This document shows positions 34,460-42,198 of a stretch of DNA of 51,221 nucleotides, piece by piece. The notes beneath the pieces were generated by a model. It saw only the letters and a list, made by a program, of their open reading frames with translations. It was not told where the DNA came from and made no database searches. The position numbers and the translations under genes were made by a program. Source of the DNA: Candidatus Magnetominusculus xianensis. GTDB lineage: Bacteria; Nitrospirota; Thermodesulfovibrionia; Thermodesulfovibrionales; Magnetobacteriaceae. Every line of letters starts with the position of its first letter. Position 1 is the first letter of the stretch. The stretch covers positions 1-51,221 of the forward strand of contig LNQR01000100.1 in the NCBI GenBank assembly GCA_001541255.1, written 5' to 3'.

Positions 34460-35977
34460 GTGCTCTCAAAGATGAGCGCTCTGGCTTCAAAATTTTACAT
34501 ACGGCAGCCGCTTCGCCAGACTCCGGTGCTTATAATTATAAGTATGTGCTGTGTAGCGGCCTCTGTGATGTATATGATTAATCCGGTCTGGCTTGCCATA
34601 CCTGCTGCGCTTGTCCTGCTTGCCGCCGTGTTCTTTGCCGGTTATGAGTTTGGCTTTTTGCTGACGATTTTCACGTTTTATATCGAGTTCACATGTATCG
34701 AGTATTTCGTCTCTGAAACAGGGGACGCTGCCATATTTCCCATATGTATCTTGTTTATGACGATAGCCTTTGGGGCATGGCTTTATAAAAAGGCCACTGA
34801 CAAAACTCTCAAAAGAGAGACAACGCCGGTTGACATTGTTGTCGTGTTGATACTTGTGTATAACGGGATATCACTGCTGTGGAGTCCGTCTTTGGAGGAG
34901 GGTTCTTTGTTTTATCTTCAGATGCTCTTTGGGGCGCTGATATATTATCTCATAACGGCAGTTGTTACTACGAGGGAGAAGCTACATAAGTTGATTGTAA
35001 CGCTCATAGTATCGGGCGTCATATGCAGTATCAGTGTGTTTGTATCAAAGTGGTACACGTCATTTTATGATCTTTTAATAGCACCCAATACGATGCTCTC
35101 CGTATATGGAATAAGACAGATAATGAACAGACCGACGGGGCTTACCATCGGGGCGCCCTCCACGCCTTTGCAGATGGAGATGATAATAATTTCTATAACA
35201 CTGTTTTTTCTTACCAAAGACCGGCTGTTAAAATCCCTGTACACACTTATTGCCGCCATTGGAGCGCTTGCCATTGTTATGATGGCCGTAAGAGGGGCTT
35301 TTGTGGCGCTTGGGGCGGCCATTATTATGTTTTACAAGTTTCATCCCATTCATAAAGAAAAGTTCGTCAAATATACGGCTGTGACACTGTTTGCGTATTT
35401 GATGATTATCATTACAGCCACGCCCGGCTTCATCGACAGGCTGATCATTGGTTTTGGCTACAAGGGCAGCACAATGTTCACAACCAGCAAGACCCTGAAG
35501 TCAAACACAGAGGAGTTGTCATCAAAAAATGAAGGCGTCACCGGCATCGGCTCAAGAATGACTATGTGGAAGACGGGGCTGAGATATATGATAAAGCATC
35601 CATATACGCTCATAACCGGCATCGGTGTTGGGGGATTCGTATATGTCGTACCGGATACAATATCTGAGGTACACAGTCTGATATTTTCATTTTTTTACGA
35701 GATGGGTGTCTTTGGCCTTTTAGTGTTGGCCTTTTTTGTTAATTTTTTTGCCCGGACAATCTATCAGACATGGAAGGAATTCGACGGCAGTTACATGGCA
35801 CACCTGATGTTTGCCCTGAATGTCGCAGCGATAGCCGTGTTTGCTATAAATGGGCTGATTCAGTTTGATCTGACTTCACATACGGCTCGCTTTGTGTGGT
35901 TGCTGCTTGGATTTTATCTGGTAGTTCTGAGGTTATATAAACAAGAGCGCAGCGCTGCAACAGCGGGGCACTGCTGA
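34460..35977 (+). CDS. O-antigen ligase/polymerase (WaaL/Wzy) family membrane protein
   Basis: The 505-residue protein has about twelve membrane helices. It carries the family's long extracytoplasmic loop (roughly residues 325-400) with SRMTMWKTGLRYMIKHPYTLITGIGVGGF, the W-x(n)-P-GxGxG pattern of Wzy_C domains. Such enzymes polymerise or ligate surface glycans. GTG 34460 or ATG 34472 could start it. Its stop overlaps the acyltransferase start by 1 nt (TGATG), linking glycan and lipid A-type functions. Confidence 0.85.
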   Translation: MLSKMSALASKFYIRQPLRQTPVLIIISMCCVAASVMYMINPVWLAIPAALVLLAAVFFAGYEFGFLLTIFTFYIEFTCIEYFVSETGDAAIFPICILFMTIAFGAWLYKKATDKTLKRETTPVDIVVVLILVYNGISLLWSPSLEEGSLFYLQMLFGALIYYLITAVVTTREKLHKLIVTLIVSGVICSISVFVSKWYTSFYDLLIAPNTMLSVYGIRQIMNRPTGLTIGAPSTPLQMEMIIISITLFFLTKDRLLKSLYTLIAAIGALAIVMMAVRGAFVALGAAIIMFYKFHPIHKEKFVKYTAVTLFAYLMIIITATPGFIDRLIIGFGYKGSTMFTTSKTLKSNTEELSSKNEGVTGIGSRMTMWKTGLRYMIKHPYTLITGIGVGGFVYVVPDTISEVHSLIFSFFYEMGVFGLLVLAFFVNFFARTIYQTWKEFDGSYMAHLMFALNVAAIAVFAINGLIQFDLTSHTARFVWLLLGFYLVVLRLYKQERSAATAGHC

Positions 35978-36987
35978 TGGGACAGGCTGAACATCGTCCA
36001 CCACGAACTACAGCTCAGGCAGCGGCATTTCTGAAATGGTTGTACTGGCGGTATGTACGCATCTGGTTTTCCTTTTTGCCCCCTGCGGCGATAAACAAAT
36101 TTACGGCTGTTGCGGCCCGCCTCCAGGTGGGTGTGGCAGGCAGGAGAAAGCAGATAATGTTAGAAGAGCTTGAGCTGTCGTCATTGATTAAGGGCAGGAG
36201 TGCCGGGAAGCTCATCTTAAAATCGTTTCAAAACCAGTTGAACTCGTGGATAAAACAGTGCTATCTCAGAAAGATGAACGATAAAACCATTGATGACTAC
36301 ATCCCTGCCGAGGGGCTTTCACATCTTGACCATGCGTTAAGCCTCGGCAAAGGTGCAATATTATTAAATCCCCACTTCGGCCCCTATATGATGATAATGC
36401 CAGCCCTCGGGCACAGGGGCTATAAGGTGAGCCAGCTTGCTATACAGGCGGAGTCCCCGCGCGTGGCGCGTGCAGGCTTTACGATGCTTGCCAATAAGGC
36501 CCGATACGAGGCTGTTGAAAAATCAATGCCCATTCGATTCATCAACGCGGGAACTGAAACGTTCGACAACTTCGGTCTCAGAAACATGGCAATCAGAGAC
36601 GTGTTAAACGCCCTGAGGCAAAACGAATTAGTCCTATATCCACCAACGGGCAGAGGCGGGCGCCAGTGGCACAGTGCGCCGTTTCTTGGCCGCACGGCCA
36701 ACTTCAACCTCGTCCCATACAGGATTGCCCTTAAGGAAGGCGTTCCGCTTATCCCTGTGTTTTTAATCGATTTAACAGAGAATGTCAATTCTCGTAATTC
36801 AGCCAGGGTTGTCATAGAACCTGCCATAGAGGTATCAACTGGAGATACGCCTGAGGGATTGCTTATGAAATATCTTACAACTCTGACGGCTTATATAGAG
36901 AAGTACCCTGAGCATTTTGCCTTTTTTCAGTTCGATATGAAATTAAAATCCGAATGGGATGACCATCCTTTTTTCAGCTTACCTTAG
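35977..36987 (+). CDS. LpxL/HtrB-like lysophospholipid acyltransferase with altered catalytic motif
   Basis: The 336-residue protein has the LPLAT fold of late lipid A acyltransferases. ILLNPHFGPYMMIMPALG holds the catalytic histidine, RGGRQWHSAPFLGR the substrate-binding loop, and EGVPLIPVFLI the next strand. The standard HxxxxE/D dyad (as in HFGNWE) is HFGPYM here, so the acidic partner is missing. It may use another residue or be inactive. A basic/aromatic helix at residues 17-40 may anchor it. Coupled to the upstream Wzy/WaaL-like gene. Confidence 0.8.
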   Translation: MGQAEHRPPRTTAQAAAFLKWLYWRYVRIWFSFLPPAAINKFTAVAARLQVGVAGRRKQIMLEELELSSLIKGRSAGKLILKSFQNQLNSWIKQCYLRKMNDKTIDDYIPAEGLSHLDHALSLGKGAILLNPHFGPYMMIMPALGHRGYKVSQLAIQAESPRVARAGFTMLANKARYEAVEKSMPIRFINAGTETFDNFGLRNMAIRDVLNALRQNELVLYPPTGRGGRQWHSAPFLGRTANFNLVPYRIALKEGVPLIPVFLIDLTENVNSRNSARVVIEPAIEVSTGDTPEGLLMKYLTTLTAYIEKYPEHFAFFQFDMKLKSEWDDHPFFSLP

Positions 36988-37024
36988 TTGTCTTTGCGTT
37001 AGGTTATGTATATTAGAAATTCAG

Positions 37025-37489
37025 CTATTCTATTTCAATTGTTACGGTGAATGTGTCAACTGCGGTCTGAGGGCCTTCCCATATGCGGTAGTAAAGCAGT
37101 TTAAGTTCACTCTGCCCTTTTTTCTTAGCCATTAGCATCCATGTGGCAAGCATGGGGGCACCGACGACCAGCTTCCCCTTTGTGCCGGTCTTGTTGTCGG
37201 GAAGCAATTCTACGGATTTATCTTTGAGTGCCTCAAAGTACTCCATGTCCAGCTTGTCGAAGTACCATGCGTAGCCGGTAGAGCCATTCTCTGCAAGCCC
37301 TAAATAGATGAGGCAGCCGGTTTTGACTTTAAATCTGCCGCCGTTGTCCTTCTTGGTGATGGCTATTTTTTCTTTCGTGTTTTTCGTATCACCGCCAACT
37401 GCACTGCCAGTGACCGCCAATAAACTAAATAGCAGCGCCACGACGGCGATGGCTGCCGTTAATGCCCTGTGTTCACACATCGCATTCAT
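37025..37489 (-). CDS. chagasin-like protease inhibitor (family I42)
   Basis: The 154-residue protein has an N-terminal hydrophobic export segment (ALTAAIAVVALLFSLLAV) and an immunoglobulin-like domain. It carries the inhibitor loops ENGSTGYAW (L2, usually NPTTGY), GAPMLATWM (L4) and YYRIWEG (L6, usually RPWE). Chagasin-family proteins block papain-type cysteine proteases. No such protease is encoded in the window. It stands between the acyltransferase (convergent) and rpsT. Confidence 0.8.
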   Translation of the reverse strand: MNAMCEHRALTAAIAVVALLFSLLAVTGSAVGGDTKNTKEKIAITKKDNGGRFKVKTGCLIYLGLAENGSTGYAWYFDKLDMEYFEALKDKSVELLPDNKTGTKGKLVVGAPMLATWMLMAKKKGQSELKLLYYRIWEGPQTAVDTFTVTIEIE

Positions 37490-37529
37490 TTATAAACTGA
37501 TTATCCCAAATAGAGCCCAAATAGAGATT

Positions 37530-37562
37530 GACAGAAAACGGTATTGTGTACCGCCTTCTGTC
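37530..37562. terminator. strong hairpin downstream of rpsT
   Basis: GACAGAA (37530-37536) pairs with TTCTGTC (37556-37562) and CGGTA with TACCG, with a 2x2 internal loop and a 5-nt apical loop. It lies 13 nt after the rpsT stop on the minus strand. No long U tract follows, so it could be a weak terminator or an RNA-stabilising structure. Confidence 0.5.
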
Positions 37563-37575
37563 TAATGTGTCTGCC

Positions 37576-37875
37576 TTATGCAGCTTGGGCCTTTAGTAGT
37601 ATCTTATTGACTTTCAGCGTAAGACGGGATATGTTCCTTGCCGAGTTATTTTTGTGGATGACACCATTGGACGCTGCCTTAGCGTATGCCCTGACAGCCT
37701 CAATGAGGGTCTTCTGAGCCTCCTCAGTATTATTTGACGTTATGGCCTCTTCGACTTTTTTAGCTAATGTCTTCAGTTTGCTCTTAATCATCTTATTAAC
37801 CAGCTGTCTTTTTACGGACTGTCTGGCCCGCTTAATTACAGACGGGCTTTTCTTAGGTCTTGACCTTGCTGCCAT
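37576..37875 (-). CDS. rpsT: 30S ribosomal protein S20
   Basis: S20 binds the base of 16S rRNA. The 99-residue basic protein shows the helical pattern MAARSRPKKSPSVIKRARQS and the C-terminal HKNNSARNISRLTLKVNKI typical of bacterial S20. It lies 31 nt downstream of a small gene with an in-frame TGA and seems to share its promoter at 38107-38135. Confidence 0.97.
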   Translation of the reverse strand: MAARSRPKKSPSVIKRARQSVKRQLVNKMIKSKLKTLAKKVEEAITSNNTEEAQKTLIEAVRAYAKAASNGVIHKNNSARNISRLTLKVNKILLKAQAA

Positions 37876-37906
37876 TGACTAACTCCTTTTAATTGAATTT
37901 TAAATA

Positions 37907-38074
37907 TTAAACAGAGTCACAACTTCGCCCTGAAATCGTAGCCCACGTATCCTTGTCTATTTCATCGACATATTCCGAGAGTAAGAACCTTTGGCCGCAA
38001 CCCGTGCAGCGCAGCTCGACAGCCTTTCACCTTATCAACAAATCTAATCTTCCACTGCATAGTTTGCAAGTCAT
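37907..38074 (-). CDS. candidate dual-CxxC small selenoprotein with in-frame UGA at codon 16
   Basis: A 55-codon frame starts at ATG 38072-38074, with a perfect AGGAGG (38081-38086) 6 nt before it, and ends at TAA 37907-37909. It reads MTCKLCSGRLDLLIR, then TGA (38027-38029), then KAVELRCTGCGQRFLL and SEYVDEIDKDTWATISGRSCDS. The frame is continuous across the single TGA, with one CxxC on each side. The downstream part (VELRCxxCG, then an acidic stretch and a terminal RxC) looks conserved rather than decayed. I recall a protein family named 'dual CXXC motif small (seleno)protein' with this layout. A hairpin 16 nt after the TGA could be the SECIS. The alternative is a nonsense-mutated pseudogene. 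Function unknown, probably redox or metal binding. Confidence 0.65.
37994..38010 (-). promoter_or_regulatory. candidate bacterial SECIS hairpin
   Basis: On the minus strand GCUGC (38006-38010) pairs with GCGGC (37994-37998) including one G-U pair, and encloses the 7-nt loop ACGGGUU. The 17-nt element begins 16 nt after the in-frame UGA. That is close to the spacing and size of the upper SECIS stem-loop in E. coli fdhF (17 nt, 11 nt after UGA). Confidence 0.5.
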
Positions 38075-38106
38075 ATAAGCCTCCTCGTTCGTAGTTCATT
38101 AATGTA

Positions 38107-38135
38107 ATTATAACAATTGCCGATATTTAATACAA
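38107..38135 (-). promoter_or_regulatory. sigma-70-type promoter for the UGA gene and rpsT
   Basis: On the minus strand TTGTAT (38130-38135), a 17-nt spacer and a perfect TATAAT (38107-38112), the same arrangement as the PP2C promoter at 15936-15964. Transcription would start near 38100, about 26 nt before the ATG. Confidence 0.65.
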
Positions 38136-38178
38136 TGCAAAAATTTATATTAGTCAAAAAAAAGGCGATCTGCGTGTG

Positions 38179-38208
38179 TTGATTTTACAGCGCCTGTCGT
38201 GCTACACT
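38179..38208 (+). promoter_or_regulatory. promoter of the cobalamin riboswitch operon
   Basis: TTGATT (38179-38184), an 18-nt spacer and TACACT (38203-38208). Transcription would begin near 38215, inside the 12-bp repeats and just ahead of the riboswitch. Confidence 0.5.
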
Positions 38209-38210
38209 AT

Positions 38211-38246
38211 GTCTAGTTTGGCGTCTAGTTTGGCGTCTAGTTTGGC
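38211..38246. repeat. three perfect 12-bp direct repeats before the riboswitch
   Basis: GTCTAGTTTGGC is repeated exactly three times (38211-38222, 38223-38234, 38235-38246). The array covers the predicted transcription start and would form the 5' end of the leader RNA. Confidence 0.9.
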
Positions 38247-38249
38247 TGG

Positions 38250-38410
38250 ATATAAGGGAAGAGAAGTGTGAGACTTCCGCTGCCCCGCAGCCGTAATGGG
38301 AACGAAAACCCCGATTAATGCCACTGAGCCCGTCTCTCAATCTTGTGAGAAGACGACTTGGGAAGGCGGGTGAGTAGGTATGCCCTAAGCCGGAAGACCT
38401 GTCCAGTAGG
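38250..38410 (+). ncRNA. cobalamin riboswitch
   Basis: The leader contains the conserved blocks of adenosylcobalamin-type riboswitches: GAGACTTCCGCTGCCCCGC then AGCCGTAA, later GCCACTG, GGGAAGGCGGG and the B12 box AAGCCGGAAGACCTG (about 38387-38401). It precedes cbiK-cbiMNQO, so cobalt uptake and chelation should be turned off when cobalamin is plentiful. The boundaries are approximate. Confidence 0.93.
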
Positions 38411-38453
38411 AAATCACGAGGGTGAATGGTAATGTGGCTGCAAGTAGTTTGTG

Positions 38454-38476
38454 AAGCGCGTGACGCAAGGCTTTTT
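38454..38476 (+). terminator. possible riboswitch expression-platform hairpin
   Basis: AAGCGCG (38454-38460), TGA loop, CGC, a 3-nt bulge, then GCTT running into TTT forms a short terminator-like hairpin directly before the cbiK GTG. It could also hide the ribosome-binding region. Confidence 0.4.
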
Positions 38477-38481
38477 CTGCT

Positions 38482-39312
38482 GTGAAAGAGAGAAAGCTAA
38501 AAAAACGAAACCTTAAGGATACCCCTGCCCTGGTTATCGCCGCATTTGGTACGACCTCGAATGGCAAGGCCGCCTACGATATATTCGACACCAGTGTTCG
38601 GGCGTACTTTGCAGATAATCACGCTCAAATTGTATGGGCGTATACATCAGAAATCGTCAGAGAAAAGACCGGCTCCCCTGGCATCCTTCAGGCCCTTGCA
38701 TCACTGGAAGAACATGGTTACAGAAAGGCCGTTGTACAGCCGCTTCACATTGTCCCCGGCACTGAATATCAGGAACTTGCCGATATGTGCAGTGATTTCC
38801 CGGGAATGCGCGTTGTCATGGGTGAGACGCTGCTCCATAGGTGGCAGTTTGTGGATGATGTTATATCTGCTGTGGCACAGGATTTCATACCAGAAGGTAT
38901 CAACGTTATCGTGGCCCATGGTACGCCCCTCTGCGCTGACCCCGCCAATATTCTCTATCAGGGGCTTGACTACTATTTAACACACAAATTTCCCAATTGC
39001 TTCTTTGCCACAATCGACGGGATGCCCTCAATGGCGCTTGTACTTAAAAAAATTGCCGCTGAAAAGCCGCCGGTTAAAAGGGCCAGGCTGATTCCACTTC
39101 TATACGTTTCTGGTTTGCACGTGGAGAAAGACTTATTGGGCGAGAGTCAGAGTCTTAAGGCAAACCTTGAGACACTTGGCTTACAGGTTGATTATCTCAG
39201 CATCCTGCACGAGGGCGGCAGCTTTGTTAAATCCCTGGGGTTTTACGAAGAGGTGCGCAGTGCGTTTATTAATCGTATCGAACGTGCATTAAAGCTGCTT
39301 TATTACTATTAA
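38482..39312 (+). CDS. cbiK: sirohydrochlorin cobaltochelatase CbiK
   Basis: CbiK inserts Co2+ into sirohydrochlorin at the start of anaerobic cobalamin synthesis. The 276-residue protein shows ALVIAAFGTTSNGKAAYDIF, the first metal/substrate histidine in IVAHGTP and the second in YVSGLHVEKDL, as in the Salmonella and Desulfovibrio enzymes. No signal peptide is seen, so it is cytoplasmic. The start is GTG behind the riboswitch. It is immediately followed by cbiM, whose ATG abuts its TAA. Confidence 0.95.
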   Translation: MKERKLKKRNLKDTPALVIAAFGTTSNGKAAYDIFDTSVRAYFADNHAQIVWAYTSEIVREKTGSPGILQALASLEEHGYRKAVVQPLHIVPGTEYQELADMCSDFPGMRVVMGETLLHRWQFVDDVISAVAQDFIPEGINVIVAHGTPLCADPANILYQGLDYYLTHKFPNCFFATIDGMPSMALVLKKIAAEKPPVKRARLIPLLYVSGLHVEKDLLGESQSLKANLETLGLQVDYLSILHEGGSFVKSLGFYEEVRSAFINRIERALKLLYYY

Positions 39313-40050
39313 ATGCTTAAATTAAAATATATTAATGCGGCGACTGTGGTAGCGCTGTTGATTCTTAGTCCTAAGTCTGCCTATGCGATGCACATCATGG
39401 AGGGATTTTTGCCCTTCAGCTGGTGCGCTTTTTGGTATGTCGTTTCACTTCCGTTTATGATTTATGGGGTTATAATGGTTAAGAAACTTACCCGGGATAA
39501 CACGAAATTGAAATTGCTGCTTGGTCTTTGCGGTGCATTCGTCTTTGTCCTCTCGGCTATGAAGATACCATCTGTGATGGGAAGCTCTTCTCATCCCACG
39601 GGGGTAGGGCTTGGGGCTATACTCTTTGGGCCTTCAGTAATGACCGTACTTGGCGGGATTGCCCTGTTGTTTCAGGGGCTGCTGCTTGCACACGGGGGAC
39701 CTTCGACTTATGGTGCGAATGTTTTTTCGATGGCTATTGCAGGGCCAATGGTTTCTTATTTCCTGTTTAATTTGCTCAAATACGCAAATGCCCCAATGTG
39801 GTTTGCGGTGTTTATGGCATCGGTCTTAGGGGATTTAGCCACATATGTTGTCACGTCATTTCAGCTTTCTTTGGCGTTTCCATCCGAAAGCGGCGGTCTG
39901 ACCGTCTCTTTCATAAAATTTTTGACGATATTTGCTGTCACCCAAATACCCATTGCAGTTGGCGAGGGAATTCTAATCGTTTTGGTACATAATTATTTAA
40001 CTGCCAATAGTGCCGAGGAACTTAAAGCTCTGGCAGGCGAGGAGACCTAA
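39313..40050 (+). CDS. cbiM: cobalt ECF transporter S component CbiM
   Basis: The substrate-binding membrane subunit of the cobalt transporter (245 residues). It has a cleavable leader ending KSAYA, and the mature start [13 protein letters not shown] has the Met-His that coordinates Co2+. Further signatures are [22 protein letters not shown] and [18 protein letters not shown]. About seven membrane helices. Its start abuts the cbiK stop. Confidence 0.97.
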   Translation: MLKLKYINAATVVALLILSPKSAYAMHIMEGFLPFSWCAFWYVVSLPFMIYGVIMVKKLTRDNTKLKLLLGLCGAFVFVLSAMKIPSVMGSSSHPTGVGLGAILFGPSVMTVLGGIALLFQGLLLAHGGPSTYGANVFSMAIAGPMVSYFLFNLLKYANAPMWFAVFMASVLGDLATYVVTSFQLSLAFPSESGGLTVSFIKFLTIFAVTQIPIAVGEGILIVLVHNYLTANSAEELKALAGEET

Positions 40051-40317
40051 ATGTTTTCAATTAAAAATATATCTTTGGCTGTGTTATTGACAATAATAGC
40101 CTTAACTCCGGCTATAATCTACAAGACAACCGATTTTATGGGCAGCGACGACAAGGGATCAACACTCGTAAGTGAAATTGCCCCAAGCTATGTACGGTGG
40201 GTTGAGCCGTTTTTGAGCCCGACCAAGGGAATCGAAACACTCGGATTTGTGTTTCAGGCAGCAATCGGGGCTGGGTTTATCTTTTTTTATATCATGCGTA
40301 AACGCAGGAAACGCTGA
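40051..40317 (+). CDS. cbiN: cobalt transport protein CbiN
   Basis: An auxiliary 88-residue membrane protein of the CbiMNQO complex. It has an N-terminal helix (SLAVLLTIIALTPAIIY), a periplasmic loop with GSDDKGSTLVSEIAPSYVRW, and a C-terminal helix (LGFVFQAAIGAGFIFFYIM). It begins directly after the cbiM stop. Confidence 0.93.
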   Translation: MFSIKNISLAVLLTIIALTPAIIYKTTDFMGSDDKGSTLVSEIAPSYVRWVEPFLSPTKGIETLGFVFQAAIGAGFIFFYIMRKRRKR

Positions 40318-40328
40318 CCAGCCGCACA

Positions 40329-41021
40329 ATGCCGGAGCGATATGCGTATGCTAATGCCCTCAGAGATGTGCATCCGGTTGAGAAGCTGTTCTTTTCGTTT
40401 TCATTGATGGCGATTTCTCTAATCAGCAGCTCAATGGCAGTATTGTTAATGGTTATTATTATCATGGCGGCAGTGGTTTTATTTTTGGCGAAGATTCCGC
40501 CGCGGTATTATCTTAAGATGATGTCCAGTGCATTTGTTTTTGTTTTTTTGGGAAGTGCCGCTATAGCGTATGGCTCTGTAGATTTAAATGGGGCGATGTT
40601 TATATTTTTTCGGGCGTTTGCCGCGATTTCCTGTTTTTATTTTTTGATTCTTACAACCCCTGCCTCTGATATATTCTCTGTACTCAGGAAAATCCACGTA
40701 CCGGCGGTTATCTGTGAGCTGATGGGACTGACGTACAGGTTTATATTTGTATTTATGGACATTTCACACAAGACGCGCACCGCTCAGTCCTCGCGTTTGG
40801 GGTATGATGGACTTAAAAATTCTTATCGGGCGATGGGGATATTAGTATCAAGCCTGTTTCAACGAATGTTCAGGCAGGCGGACATCTTAAACACGGCGCT
40901 TGAGTCGAGGGGATATACCGGTGAGCTGCGTGTCATGCAAAGAGGCTTCAAAACTTCAGCGGCGAATATTGCCGCCATCACCATCATCGATGTATTGTTA
41001 ATCTTTGCAGGCACAAGATGA
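40329..41021 (+). CDS. cbiQ: cobalt ECF transporter T component CbiQ
   Basis: The coupling membrane subunit (230 residues). It has about five helices and the T-component signature region in SSRLGYDGLKNSYRAMGILV and ALESRGYTGELRVM, which carries the Ala-Arg-Gly-type coupling helix that contacts the ATPase. It overlaps cbiO by 4 nt. Confidence 0.94.
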   Translation: MPERYAYANALRDVHPVEKLFFSFSLMAISLISSSMAVLLMVIIIMAAVVLFLAKIPPRYYLKMMSSAFVFVFLGSAAIAYGSVDLNGAMFIFFRAFAAISCFYFLILTTPASDIFSVLRKIHVPAVICELMGLTYRFIFVFMDISHKTRTAQSSRLGYDGLKNSYRAMGILVSSLFQRMFRQADILNTALESRGYTGELRVMQRGFKTSAANIAAITIIDVLLIFAGTR

Positions 41022-41821
41022 TAGAAGCAAAAGGCATTACATACAAATATGACAGCGTTACAGCGTTAAGCGATGTCTCTATACATATTGAAAGGGGATT
41101 GAAGTATGCGCTGCTTGGGGCAAACGGTGCTGGGAAGACCACGTTTTTACTGCATTTAAATGGGATATTGAGGCCATTAAGCGGGAAGATTTTCTGTGAC
41201 GGCACTGAAGTCACATATGACCGCAAGGCACTGACTACATTAAGGAGACATGTTGGAGTAGTATTTCAGGACCCGGAGGTTCAACTGTTTTCAGCCACAG
41301 TAGCAGAGGATGTATCATTTGGCCCAATGAATTTGGGCTTATCCTTTGAGGAAGTGAAAAGAAGGGTTGATGATTCATTGAATGCGTGCGGGATTTATGA
41401 ATTAAAGGAACGGGCCACACACTTTCTAAGCCACGGGCAGAAGAAACTTGCCGCGATTGCCGGTGTAATAGCGATGGAGCCGCAGGTAATTGTGTTGGAT
41501 GAACCGATTGCTGGTCTTGACCAGCGGCACAAGGAAATGGTTCTCGATATATTTTCGAGGTTGAACACTAATGGCGTCACACTGATAATGTCAACTCATG
41601 ACATAGATTTAGCCTATGAGTGGGCAGACCGCATGATTGTGATGAAAGACGGTAGGGTGGCAGGGGTTGGAACGCCGCTTGAGATATTTTCAAAGGGTGA
41701 TTTATCTATTTCTAAGCCGATTGTCCTTGAAATCTACGAGAGGCTCATCAGTCGTGGGTTACTAAGAGATAATGGGAATGTACCGCGTTTCAGGGATGAA
41801 CTGCTTAGGGAATTGGGATAG
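41018..41821 (+). CDS. cbiO: cobalt ECF transporter ATPase CbiO
   Basis: An ABC ATPase of 267 residues powering cobalt uptake. It has Walker A GANGAGKTT, Q-loop VVFQDPEVQLF, the signature LSHGQKK (a common variant of LSGGQ in this family), Walker B VIVLDEP and switch histidine STHDID. It is the last gene of the riboswitch-controlled operon. Confidence 0.97.
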   Translation: MIEAKGITYKYDSVTALSDVSIHIERGLKYALLGANGAGKTTFLLHLNGILRPLSGKIFCDGTEVTYDRKALTTLRRHVGVVFQDPEVQLFSATVAEDVSFGPMNLGLSFEEVKRRVDDSLNACGIYELKERATHFLSHGQKKLAAIAGVIAMEPQVIVLDEPIAGLDQRHKEMVLDIFSRLNTNGVTLIMSTHDIDLAYEWADRMIVMKDGRVAGVGTPLEIFSKGDLSISKPIVLEIYERLISRGLLRDNGNVPRFRDELLRELG

Positions 41822-41850
41822 TTTGTTGCCCGAAGCCCGATGGGGCATAG

Positions 41851-41877
41851 CAGTGTTGTGCTGCACTGTGGTATAAT
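41851..41877 (+). promoter_or_regulatory. extended -10 promoter with inverted repeat before the VbhA-like gene
   Basis: TGG-TATAAT (41869-41877) is an extended -10 box. CAGTG (41851-41855) and CACTG (41864-41868) form an inverted repeat next to it that could be an operator. No clear -35. Confidence 0.45.
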
Positions 41878-41908
41878 CAACAAGGTGTTGGTGAGAAAGG
41901 AGGATGCA

Positions 41909-42103
41909 GTGACAAGTCATAAATTTCAATGCAATAGACGGGCGTTCGATCATGCTATTGCACAACAACAGCTTGAGGGATTGGTAGTGCCTCCTGAAAC
42001 AGTTGCCGATTTAGAGCGTGTAACACGTGGTGAAATAACTACCTCTGATGTCATCAGAAATCTTTATGATCGTTACACTCATGTCAAAGTACTCAAACTC
42101 TGA
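41909..42103 (+). CDS. VbhA-like antitoxin domain protein, orphan
   Basis: GTG 41909, with AAAGGAGG (41896-41903) 5 nt upstream, gives a 64-residue protein. FDHAIAQQQLEGLVVPPETV and DLERVTRGEITTSDVI match the antitoxin VbhA domain, which inhibits Fic AMP-transferases through a helix of form (S/T)xxxE(G/N). The EG pair is kept, but the S/T position is glutamine. No Fic protein (HPFxxGNGR) follows; the next gene is a DNA methyltransferase. It may be a solitary antitoxin or a remnant of a lost toxin-antitoxin pair. Confidence 0.7.
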   Translation: MTSHKFQCNRRAFDHAIAQQQLEGLVVPPETVADLERVTRGEITTSDVIRNLYDRYTHVKVLKL

Positions 42104-42198
42104 CCATTACATCTCTTCCGTTGCTTTACTCAAACGCGGCGTATGTGGTACACTTCCTTATACCGACACATACTGAATTAGTACAGTTTGAAATCTAA

